Of a DNA stretch of 64,000 nucleotides, positions 10,441-22,262 are shown in pieces. Numbering within the stretch: the first letter of the stretch is position 1; each line of letters begins with the position of its first letter. Made by a program: the position numbers and the translations under genes. Under the pieces are notes generated by a model. It was not told the DNA's origin. It was given only the letters and a program-made list of their open reading frames with translations, and searched no databases. The DNA comes from Sympetrum striolatum (taxonomy: Eukaryota > Arthropoda > Insecta > Odonata > Libellulidae), in contig OX388344.1 of the NCBI GenBank assembly GCA_947579665.1, positions 14,874,346 to 14,938,345 of the forward strand. The letters run 5' to 3'.

Positions 10441-13400
10441 TTAAATCTTTTTTCGATCATATCAAGTCCGAATGAAGAAAACTAAGGCAAAATAGAGGAA
10501 AAAAATATAAATTTTGGTGAAATTATCCGTTTTTTGTGCTTTTTTCAATCATATCTTTGCAAAATGATGAAAACTAAGGCAAAACAGGAAAAAAATTGAA
10601 ATTTCTGTGAAATTATCCGTTTTAGAAGCTTTTTTCGATCATATCTTGGAAAAATCACAAAAACTAGGGCAAAACAGAGGAATAAAATACAAATTTAGGT
10701 GAAATTTTCCGTTTTTTGTGGTTTATTCTATCATATCTTGGCAAAATCACGAAAATTAAAGAAAAACAGAGGAAAAAAATTGAAATTTCTGTGAAATTAT
10801 CCGTTTTTGAAGCTTTTTTCGATCATATCAAGTCAGAATGAAGAAAACTAAGGCAAAATAGAGAAAAAATATAAATTTCGGTGAAATTATCCGTTTTTTG
10901 TGCTTTTTTCGATCATATCTTGGCATAATTATGAAAACTAAGGCAAAACAGAGGAAGATAATTGAGATTTCTGTGAAATTATCCGTTTTAGAAGCTTTTT
11001 TCGATCAAATGTTGGAAAAATCACTAAAACTAAGGCAAAACAGAGGTATAAAATTAAAATTTCAATGAAAGTATCCGTTTTTTGTGCTTTTTTCGATCAT
11101 ATCATGGCAAAATCACGAAAATTAAGGCAAAACTGAGGAAAAAATTGAAATTTCTGTGAAATTATCCGTTTAAGAAGCTCTTTTCCTTAAAATCAAGTCA
11201 GAATCAAGAAAACAAAGGCAAAAAAGAGGAAAAAATTTAAATTTTGGTGAAATTATCCGTTTTATGTGTTTTTTTCGATTATATCTTGGCATAATTATGA
11301 AATCTAAGGCAAAACAGAGGAAAACAATTGAAATTTCTGTGAAATTATCCGTTTTTTGTGCTTTTTTCGATCATATCTTGGCAAAATGATGAAAACTAAG
11401 GCAAAACAGGAAAAAAATTGAAATTTCTGTGAAATTATCCGTTTTAGAAGCTTTTTTCGATCATATCTTGGAAAAATCACAAAAACTAGGGCAAAACAGA
11501 GGTATAAAATAAAAATTTAGCTGAAATTTTCCGTTTTTTGTTGTTTATTCGATCATATCTTGGCAAAATCACGAAAAATAAGAAAAACAGAGGAAAAAAA
11601 TTGAAATTTCTGTGAAATTATCCGTTTTTGAAGCTTTTTTCGATCATATCATGTCAGAATGAAGAAAACTAAGCCAAAATAGAGGAAAAAAATTTAAATT
11701 TTGGTGAAATTATCCGTTTTTTGTGCTTTTTTCGATCATATCTTGGCATAATTATCAAAACTAAGGCAAAACAGAGGAAAACAATTGAAATTTCTGTGAA
11801 ATTACCCGTTTTAGAAGCTTTTTTCGATCATATGTTGGAAAAATCACTAAAACTAAGGCAAATCAGAGGAATAAAATTAAAATTTCAATAAAATTATCCG
11901 TTTTTTGTGCTTTATTCGATCATATCTTGGCAAAATCAAGAAAATTAAGGCAAAACAGAGGAAAAAATTGAAATTTCTGTGAAATTATCCGTTTTAGAAG
12001 CTCTTTTCCTTAAAATCAAGTCAGAATCAAGAAAACTAAGGCAAAATAGAGGAAAAAAATTTAAATTTTGGTGAAATTATCCGTTTTTTGTGCTTTTTTC
12101 GATCATATCCTGGCAAAATGATGAAAACTAAGGCAAAACAGAGGAATAAAATTGAGATTTCGGTGAAATTATCCGTTGTAGAAGCTTTTTTCGATCAAAT
12201 CTTGGAAAAATCACTAAAACTAAGGAAAAACCGAAGAATAGAATTAAAATTTAGGTGAAATTATCAGATTTTTGTGGTTTTCTCGATCATATCTTGGCAA
12301 AATCACGAAAATTAAGGCAAAACAGAGGAAAAAAATTGAATTTTCTGTTAAATTATCAGTTTTAGAAGCTTTTTTCGATCATATCAAGTCAGAATCAAGA
12401 AAACTAAGGCAAAATAGAGGAAAAAAATATAAATTTTGGTGAAATTATCCTTTTTTTGTGCTTTTTTCGATCATATCTTGGCAAAATGATGAAAACTATG
12501 GCAAAACAGGAACAAAATTGAAATTTCTGTGAAATTATCCGTTTTAGAAGCTTTTTTCGATCATATCTTGGAAATATCACTAAAACTAGGGCAAAACAGA
12601 GGAATAAAATCAAAATTTAGGTGAAATTTTCCGTTTTTTGTGGTTTATTCGATCATATCTTGGCAAAATGATGAAAACTAAGGCAAAACAGAGGAAAAAA
12701 ATTGAAATTTCTGTGAAATTATCCGTTTTAGAAGCTTTTTTCGATCATATATTGGAAAAATTACCAAAACTAAGGAAAAACATTGGAATAAAATTTCGGT
12801 GAAATTATCCGTTTTTTGTGGTTTTTTCGATCATATCTTGGCAAAATCATGAAAATGAAGGCAAAACAGAGGAAAAAAATTGAAATTTCTGTGAAATTAT
12901 CCGTTTCTTCGATCATATCTTGGCAAAATCACGAAAATTAAGGCAAAACAGATGAAAAAAATTGAAATTTCTGTGAAATTATCCGTTTTAAAAGCTCTTT
13001 TCCTTCATATCAAGTCACAATCAACAAAACTAAGGCAAAATAGAGGAAAAAAATTGAAATTTAGGTGAAATTATCCGTTTTTCGTGCTTTGTTCGATCAT
13101 ATCTTGGCAAAGAAATTGAAATTTCTGTGAAATTATTCGTTTTAGAAGTTTTTTTTGATCATATCTTGGAAAAATCACTAAAACTTAGGCAAAACAGAGG
13201 AATAAAATTAAAATTTCGTTGAAATTATCCGTTTTTTGTGCTTTTTTCGATCAAATGTTGACAAAATCACGAAAATCCATGCAAAACAGAGGAAAAAAAT
13301 TGAAATTTCTGTGAAATTATCCGTTTTAGAAGCTTTTTTCGATCAAATCAAGTCAGAATCAAGAAAACTAAGGCAAAATAGAGGAAAAAAATTTAAATTT

Positions 13401-14581
13401 TGGTGAAATTATCCGTTTTTTGTGCTTTTTTTGATCATATCTTGGAAAAATCATGAAAATTAAGGCAAATCGGAGGAAAAAAATTGAAATTTCTGTGAAA
13501 TTATCCGTTTTAGAAGCTTTTTTCGATCACATCTTGCAAAAATCACTAATAATAAGGCAAAACAAAAGAATAAAATTAAAATTTTGGTGAAATTATCCGA
13601 TTTTTGTGGTTTTTTCGATCATATCTTGGAAAAATCACGAAAATTAAGGCAAATCGGAGGAAAAAAATTGAAATTTCTGTGAAATTATCCGTTTTAGAAG
13701 CTTTTTTCGATTATATCTTGGAAAAATCACTAATACAAAGGCAAAGCAGAGGAATAAAATTGAAATTTCGGTGTAATTATCCGTTTTTTGTGCTTTTTTC
13801 GATCATATCTTGGCAAAATCACGAAAATTAAGGAAAAACAGATGAAAAAAATTGAAATTTCTGTGAAATTATCCGTTTTAAAAGCTTTTTTCGATCATAT
13901 CTTGGAAATATCACTAAAACTAAGGCAAAACATAGGAATAAAATTGAAATTTCTGTGAAATTATCCGTTTTAGAAGTTTTTTTTAATCATATCAGGTCAG
14001 AATCAAGAAAACTAAGGCCAAATAGAGGAAAAAAATTAAAATCTCGGTGAAATTATTCGTTTTTTGTGCTTTGTTCTACCATATCTTGGCAAAAAAATTG
14101 AAATTTCTGTGAAATTATCCGTTTTAGAAGCTTTTTTCGATCATATCTTGGAAAAATCACTAAAACAAAGGCAAAGCAGTGGAATAAATTAACATTTCGG
14201 TGTAATTATCCGTTTTTTGTGCTTTTTTCGATCATCTCTTGGCAAAATTACGAAAATTAAGGCAAAACAGAGGAAAAAATTGAAATTTCAGTGAAATTAT
14301 CCGTTTTAGAAGCTCTTTTCCTTCATATCAAGTCAGAATCAAGAAAACTAAGGCAAAATAGAGGAAAAAATTTAAATTTTGGTGAAATTATCCGTTTTTT
14401 GTGCTTTTTTCGATAATATCTTGGCAAAATGATGAAAACTAAGGCAAAATAGAGGAAAAAAATTGAAATTTCTGTGAAATTATCCGTTTTAGATGCTTTT
14501 TTCGATCATATCTTGGAAAAATCACTTAAACTAAGGCAAAACAGTTGAATGAAATTAAAATTTCTGTGAAATTATCCGTTT
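10441..14581. repeat. HOR unit A1, 4141 bp
   Basis: The unit is anchored on the rare AATCATATCAAGTCCG-type monomer (ATCAAGTCCG at 10461). The same marker recurs exactly 4141 bp later at 14602. The unit holds about 45 monomers, including GATCACATCTTGC, TCGGAGG, ACTTAGGC and GTTGACAAAATC variants that identify positions within it. An 82-bp monomer lacking TGTGCTTTTT lies near 12900. No gene or unique sequence is seen. Confidence 0.9.
13289..13380 (+). repeat. Representative monomer, hybrid AGAAGC + AAGTCAG subtype (92 bp)
   Basis: This unit joins the AGAAGCTTTTTTCGATC front of one subtype to the AAGTCAGAATCAAGAAAAC tail of another. It is 92 bp from GAGG to GAGG. The join suggests recombination or conversion between subtypes inside a monomer. 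A sister form has TTTTTTTTAATCATATCAGGTCAG and recurs throughout, for example around 13976-14000. Confidence 0.85.
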
Positions 14582-17500
14582 TAGAAGTTTTTTTCAATCA
14601 TATCAAGTCCGAATGAAGAAAACTAAGGCAAAATAGAGGAAAAAAATATAAATTTTGGTGAAATTATCCGTTTTTTGTGCTTTTTTCAATCATATCTTTG
14701 CAAAATGATGAAAACTAAGGCAAAACAGGAAAAAAATTGAAATTTCTGTGAAATTATCCGTTTTAGAAGCTTTTTTCGATCATATCTTGGAAAAATCACA
14801 AAAACTAGGGCAAAACAGAGGAATAAAATACAAATTTAGGTGAAATTTTCCGTTTTTTGTGGTTTATTCGATCATATCTTGGCAAAATCACGAAAATTAA
14901 AGAAAAACAGAGGAAAAAAATTGAAATTTCTGTGAAATTATCCGTTTTTGAAGCTTTTTTCGATCATATCAAGTCAGAATGAAGAAAACTAAGGCAAAAT
15001 AGAGAAAAAATATAAATTTCGGTGAAATTATCCGTTTTTTGTGCTTTTTTCGATCATATCTTGGCATAATTATGAAAACTAAGGCAAATTAGAGGAAGAT
15101 AATTGAGATTTCTGTGAAATTATCCGTTTTAGAAGCTTTTTTCGATCAAATGTTGGAAAAATCACTAAAACTAAGGCAAAACAGAGGTATAAAATTAAAA
15201 TTTCAATAAAAGTATCCGTTTTTTGTGCTTTTTTCGATCATATCTTGGCAAAATCACGAAAATTAAGGCAAAACAGAGGAAAAAATTGAAATTTCTGTGA
15301 AATTATCCGTTTAAGAAGCTCTTTTCCTTAAAATCAAGTCAGAATCAAGAAAACTAAGGCAAAAAAGAGGAAAAAATTTAAATTTTGGTGAAATTATCCG
15401 TTTTATGTGTTTTTTTCGATTATATCTTGGCATAATTATGAAAACTAAGGCAAAACAGAGGAAAACAATTGAAATTTCTGTGAAATTATCCGTTTTTTGT
15501 GCTTTTTTCGATCATATCTTGGCAAAATGATGAAAACTAAGGCAAAACAGGAAAAAAATTGAAATTTCTGTGAAATTATCCGTTTTAGAAGCTTTTTTCG
15601 ATCATATCTTGGAAAAATCACAAAAACTAGGGCAAAACAGAGGAATAAAATAAAAATTTAGCTGAAATTTTCCGTTTTTTGTGGTTTATTCGATCATATC
15701 TTGGCAAAATCACGAAAAATAAGAAAAACAGAGGAAAAAAATTGAAATTTCTGTGAAATTATTTGTTTTTGAAGCTTTTTTCGATCATATCAAGTCAGAA
15801 TGAAGAAAACTAAGGCAAAATAGAGGAAAAAAATTTAAATTTTGGTGAAATTATCCGTTTTTTGTGCTTTTTTCGATCATATCTTGGCATAATTATGAAA
15901 ACTAAGGCAAAACAGAGGAAAACAATTGAAATTTCTGTGAAATTATCCGTTTTAGAAGCTTTTTTCGATCATATGTTGGAAAAATCACTGAAACTAAGGC
16001 AAATCAGAGGAATAAAATTAAAATTTCAATAAAATTATCCGTTTTTTGTGCTTTATTCGATCATATCTTGGCAAAATCAAGAAAATTAAGGCAAAACAGA
16101 GGAAAAAATTGAAATTTCTGTGAAATTATCCGTTTTAGAAGCTCTTTTCCTTAAAATCAAGTCAGAATCAAGAAAACTAAGGCAAAATAGAGGAAAAAAA
16201 TTTAAATTTTGGTGAAATTATCCGTTTTTTGTGCTTTTTTCGATCATATCCTGGCAAAATGATGAAAACTAAGGCAAAACAGAGGAATAAAATTGAGATT
16301 TCGGTGAAATTATCCGTTGTAGAAGCTTTTTTCGATCAAATCTTGGAAAAATCACTAAAACTAAGGAAAAACCGAAGAATAGAATTAAAATTTAGGTGAA
16401 ATTATCAGATTTTTGTGGTTTTCTCGATCATATCTTGGCAAAATCACGAAAATTAAGGCAAAACAGAGGAAAAAAATTGAATTTTCTGTTAAATTATCAG
16501 TTTTAGAAGCTTTTTTCGATCATATCAAGTCAGAATCAAGAAAACTAAGGCAAAATAGAGGAAAAAAATATAAATTTTGGTGAAATTATCCTTTTTTTGT
16601 GCTTTTTTCGATCATATCTTGGCAAAATGATGAAAAGTATGGCAAAACAGGAACAAAATTGAAATTTCTGTGAAATTATCCGTTTTAGAAGCTTTTTTCG
16701 ATCATATCTTGGAAATATCACTAAAACTAGGGCAAAACAGAGGAATAAAATCAAAATTTAGGTGAAATTTTCCGTTTTTTGTGGTTTATTCGATCATATC
16801 TTGGCAAAATGATGAAAACTAAGGCAAAACAGAGGAAAAAAATTGAAATTTCTGTGAAATTATCCGTTTTAGAAGCTTTTTTCGATCATATATTGGAAAA
16901 ATTACCAAAACTAAGGAAAAACATTGGAATAAAATTTCGGTGAAATTATCCGTTTTTTGTGGTTTTTTCGATCATATCTTGGCAAAATCATGAAAATGAA
17001 GGCAAAACAGAGGAAAAAAATTGAAATTTCTGTGAAATTATCCGTTTTTTCGATCATATCTTGGCAAAATCACGAAAATTAAGGCAAAACAGATGAAAAA
17101 AATTGAAATTTCTGTGAAATTATCCGTTTTAAAAGCTCTTTTCCTTCATATCAAGTCACAATCAACAAAACTAAGGCAAAATAGAGGAAAAAAATTGAAA
17201 TTTAGGTGAAATTATCCGTTTTTCGTGCTTTGTTCGATCATATCTTGGCAAAGAAATTGAAATTTCTGTGAAATTATTCGTTTTAGAAGTTTTTTTTGAT
17301 CATATCTTGGAAAAATCACTAAAACTTAGGCAAAACAGAGGAATAAAATTAAAATTTCGTTGAAATTATCCGTTTTTTGTGCTTTTTTCGATCAAATGTT
17401 GACAAAATCACGAAAATCCATGCAAAACAGAGGAAAAAAATTGAAATTTCTGTGAAATTATCCGTTTTAGAAGCTTTTTTCGATCAAATCAAGTCAGAAT

Positions 17501-18722
17501 CAAGAAAACTAAGGCAAAATAGAGGAAAAAAATTTAAATTTTGGTGAAATTATCCGTTTTTTGGGCTTTTTTTGATCATATCTTGGAAAAATCATGAAAA
17601 TTAAGGCAAATCGGAGGAAAAAAATTGAAATTTCTGTGAAATTATCCGTTTTAGAAGCTTTTTTCGATCACATCTTGCAAAAATCACTAATAATAAGGCA
17701 AAACAAAAGAATAAAATTAAAATTTTGGTGAAATTATCCGTTTTTTGTGGTTTTTTCGATCATATCTTGGAAAAATCACGAAAATTAAGGCAAATCGGAG
17801 GAAAAAAATTGAAATTTCTGTGAAATTATCCGTTTTAGAAGCTTTTTTCGATTATATCTTGGAAAAATCACTAATACAAAGGCAAAGCAGAGGAATAAAA
17901 TTGAAATTTCGGTGTAATTATCCGTTTTTTGTGCTTTTTTCGATCATATCTTGGCAAAATCACGAAAATTAAGGAAAAACAGATGAAAAAAATTGAAATT
18001 TCTGTGAAATTATCCGTTTTAAAAGCTTTTTTCGATCATATCTTGGAAATATCACTAAAACTAAGGCAAAACATAGGAATAAAATTGAAATTTCTGTGAA
18101 ATTATCCGTTTTAGAAGTTTTTTTTAATCATATCAGGTCAGAATCAAGAAAACTAAGGCAAAATAGAGGAAAAAAATTAAAATCTCGGTGAAATTATTCG
18201 TTTTTTGTGCTTTGTTCTACCATATCTTGGCAAAAAAATTGAAATTTCTGTGAAATTATCCGTTTTAGAAGCTTTTTTCGATCATATCTTGGAAAAATCA
18301 CTAAAACAAAGGCAAAGCAGTGGAATAAATTAACATTTCGGTGTAATTATCCGTTTTTTGTGCTTTTTTCGATCATCTCTTGGCAAAATTACGAAAATTA
18401 AGGCAAAACAGAGGAAAAAATTGAAATTTCAGTGAAATTATCCGTTTTAGAAGCTCTTTTCCTTCATATCAAGTCAGAATCAAGAAAACTAAGGCAAAAT
18501 AGAGGAAAAAATTTAAATTTTGGTGAAATTATCCGTTTTTTGTGCTTTTTTCGATAATATCTTGGCAAAATGATGAAAACTAAGGCAAAATAGAGGAAAA
18601 AAATTGAAATTTCTGTGAAATTATCCGTTTTAGATGCTTTTTTCGATCATATCTTGGAAAAATCACTTAAACTAAGGCAAAACAGTTGAATGAAATTAAA
18701 ATTTCTGTGAAATTATCCGTTT
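14582..18722. repeat. HOR unit A2, 4141 bp
   Basis: This unit matches A1 at a constant offset of 4141 bp through nearly its whole length. It has private changes such as TTTTTTGGGC near 17570 where A1 has TTTTTTGTGC. The truncated 82-bp monomer is retained near 17041. Copy B units B2 and B3 share the GGGC change and so descend from this unit. Confidence 0.9.
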
Positions 18723-21700
18723 TAGAAGTTTTTTTCAATCATATCAAGTCCGAATGAAGAAAACTAAGGCAAAATAGAGGAAAAAAATATAAATTTTGGT
18801 GAAATTATCCGTTTTTTGTGCTTTTTTCAATCATATCTTTGCAAAATGATGAAAACTAAGGCAAAACAGGAAAAAAATTGAAATTTCTGTGAAATTATCC
18901 GTTTTAGAAGCTTTTTTCGATCATATCTTGGAAAAATCACAAAAACTAGGGCAAAACAGAGGAATAAAATACAAATTTAGGTGAAATTTTCCGTTTTTTG
19001 TGGTTTATTCGATCATATCTTGGCAAAATCACGAAAATTAAAGAAAAACAGAGGAAAAAAATTGAAATTTCTGTGAAATTATCCGTTTTTGAACCTTTTT
19101 TCGATCATATCAAGTCAGAATGAAGAAAACTAAGGCAAAATAGAGAAAAAATATAAATTTCGGTGAAATTATCTGTTTTTTGTGCTTTTTTCGATCATAT
19201 CTTGGCATAATTATGAAAACTAAGGCAAAACAGAGGAAGATAATTGAGATTTCTGTGAAATTATCCGTTTTAGAAGCTTTTTTCGATCAAATGTTGGAAA
19301 AATCACTAAAACTAAGGCAAAACAGAGGTATAAAATTAAAATTTCAATAAAAGTATCCGTTTTTTGTGCTTTTTTCGATCATATCTTGGCAAAATCACGA
19401 AAATTAAGGCAAAACAGAGGAAAAAATTGAAATTTCTGTGAAATTATCCGTTTAAGAAGCTCTTTTCCTTAAAATCAAGTCAGAATCAAGAAAACTAAGG
19501 CAAAAAAGAGGAAAAAATTTAAATTTTGGTGAAATTATCCGTTTTATGTGTTTTTTTCGATTATATCTTGGCATAATTATGAAAACTAAGGCAAAACAGA
19601 GGAAAACAATTGAAATTTCTGTGAAATTATCCGTTTTTTGTGCTTTTTTCGATCATATCTTGGCAAAATGATGAAAACTAAGGCAAAACAGGAAAAAAAT
19701 TGAAATTTCTGTGAAATTATCCGTTTTAGAAGCTTTTTTCGATCATATCTTGGAAAAATCACAAAAACTAGGGCAAAACAGAGGAATAAAATAAAAATTT
19801 AGCTGAAATTTTCCGTTTTTTGTGGTTTATTCGATCAAATGTTGGCAAAATCACGAAAAATAAGAAAAACAGAGGAAAAAAATTGAAATTTCTGTGAAAT
19901 TATTTGTTTTTGAAGCTTTTTTCGATAATATATAAGGCAGAATGAATAAAACTAAGGCAAAATAGAGGAAAAAAATTTAAATTTTGGTGAAATTATCCGT
20001 TTTTTGTGCTTTTTTCGATCATATCTTGGCATAATTATGAAAACTAAGGCAAAACAGAGGAAAACAATTGAAATTTCTGTGAAATTATCCGTTTTAGAAG
20101 CTTTTTTCGATCATATGTTGGAAAAATCACTAAAACTAAGGCAAATCAGAGGAATAAAATTAAAATTTCAATAAAATTATCCGTTTTTTGTGCTTTATTC
20201 GATCATATCTTGGCAAAATCAAGAAAATTAAGGCAAAACAGAGGAAAAAATTGAAATTTCTGTGAAATTATCCGTTTTAGAAGCTCTTTTCCTTGAAATC
20301 AAGTCAGAATCAAGAAAACTAAGGCAAAATAGAGGAAAAAAATTTAAATTTAGGTGAAATTATCAGATTTTTGTGGTTTTCTCGATCATATCTTGGCAAA
20401 ATCACGAAAATTAAGGCAAAACAGAGGAAAAAAATTGAAATTTCTGTTAAATTATCAGTTTTAGAAGCTTTTTTCGATCATATCAAGTCAGAATCAAGAA
20501 AACTAAGGCAAAATAGAGGAAAAAAATATAAATTTTGGTGAAATTATCCTTTTTTTGTGCTTTTTTCGATCATATCTTGGCAAAATGATGAAAACTATGG
20601 CAAAACTGGAAAAAAATTGAAATTTCTGTGAAATTATCCGTTTTAGAAGCTTTTTTCGATCATATCTTGGAAATATCACTAAAACAAGGGCAAAACAGAG
20701 GAATAAAATCAAAATTTAGGTGAAATTTTCCGTTTTTTGTGGTTTATTCGATCATATCTTGGCAAAATGATGAAAACTAAGGCAAAACAGAGGAAAAAAA
20801 TTGAAATTTCTGTGAAATTATCCGTTTTAGAAGCTTTTTTCGATCACATCTTGCAAAAATCACTAATAATAAGGCAAAACAAAAGAATAAAATTAAAATT
20901 TTGGTGAAATTATCCGATTTTTGTGGTTTTTTCGATCATATCTTGGAAAAATCACGAAAATTAAGGCAAATCGGAGGAAAAAAATTGAAATTTCTGTGAA
21001 ATTATCCGTTTTAGAAGCTTTTTTCGATTATATCTTGGAAAAATCACTAAAACAAAGGCAAAGCAGAGGAATAAAATTGAAATTTCGGTGTAATTATCCG
21101 TTTTTTGTGCTTTTTTCGATCATATCTTGGCAAAATCACGAAAATTAAGGAAAAACAGATGAAAAAAATTGAAATTTCTGTGAAATTATCCGTTTTAAAA
21201 GCTTTTTTCGATCATATCTTGGAAATATCACTAAAACTAAGGCAAAACATAGGAATAAAATTGAAATTTCTGTGAAATTATCCGTTTTAGAAGTTTTTTT
21301 TAATCATATCAGGTCAGAATCAAGAAAACTAAGGCAAAATAGAGGAAAAAAATTAAAATCTCGGTGAAATTATTCGTTTTTTGTGCTTTGTTCTACCATA
21401 TCTTGGCAAAAAAATTGAAATTTCTGTGAAATTATCCGTTTTAGAAGCTTTTTTCGATCATATCTTGGAAAAATCACTAAAACAAAGGCAAAGCAGTGGA
21501 ATAAATTAACATTTCGGTGTAATTATCCGTTTTTTGTGCTTTTTTCGATCATCTCTTGGCAAAATTACGAAAATTAAGGCAAAACAGAGGAAAAAATTGA
21601 AATTTCAGTGAAATTATCCGTTTTAGAAGCTCTTTTCCTTCATATCAAGTCAGAATCAAGAAAACTAAGGCAAAATAGAGGAAAAAATTTAAATTTTGGT

Positions 21701-21898
21701 GAAATTATCCGTTTTTTGTGCTTTTTTCGATAATATCTTGGCAAAATGATGAAAACTAAGGCAAAATAGAGGAAAAAAATTGAAATTTCTGTGAAATTAT
21801 CCGTTTTAGATGCTTTTTTCGATCATATCTTGGAAAAATCACTTAAACTAAGGCAAAACAGTTGAATGAAATTCAAATTTCTGTGAAATTATCCCTTT
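18723..21898. repeat. HOR unit A3, 3176 bp, two internal deletions
   Basis: Relative to A2 it lacks about 183 bp (two monomers) near 20345 and about 782 bp near 20845, which gives 3176 bp. Both breakpoints lie inside monomers and the tandem phase is kept. The counterpart in copy B (53989-57164) has the same length and the same deletions, so they predate the super-repeat. Confidence 0.88.
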
Positions 21899-22262
21899 TA
21901 GAAGTTTTTTTCAATCATATCAAGTCCGAATGAAGAAAACTAAGGCAAAATAGAGGAAAAAAATATAAATTTTGGTGAAATTATCCGTTTTTTGTGCTTT
22001 TTTCGATCATATCTTGGCAAAATGATGAAAACTAAGGCAAAACAGGAAAAAAATTGAAATTTCTGTGAAATTATCCGTTTTAGAAGTTTTTTTCAATCAT
22101 ATCAAGTCCGAATGAAGAAAACTAAGGCAAAATAGAGGAAAAAAATATAAATTTTGGTGAAATTATCCGTTTTTTGTGCTTTTTTCGATCATATCTTGGC
22201 AAAATGATGAAAACTAAGGCAAAACAGGAAAAAAATTGAAATTTCTGTGAAATTATCCGTTT
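21899..22262. repeat. Tandem duplication of a 182-bp dimer
   Basis: Two near-identical 182-bp dimers each carry the CAATCATATCAAGTCCGAATG monomer followed by a GTGC monomer with AAACAGG (3 bp short). The same duplication is present at the start of units A5 (26132 and 26314), B5 (57185 and 57367) and B6 (61397 and 61579). It is absent from A1-A3, so it marks the younger branch. Confidence 0.85.

Noticed and set aside
12404..12613. A 69-codon open frame on the minus strand, repeated at 16545, 20503, 23221, 27434, 43693 and others
   Set aside because: It is the reverse complement of the same satellite monomers. The hydrophobic look comes from A-runs read as phenylalanine codons. There is no independent sign of coding.
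13604..13831. A 75-codon open frame found at about a dozen positions (17745, 20921, 24430, 30141, 31459, 44893 and others)
   Set aside because: It recurs only because the HOR unit recurs. One copy is broken by a single T loss near 28741 without any compensating change, and it lies wholly inside monomers.
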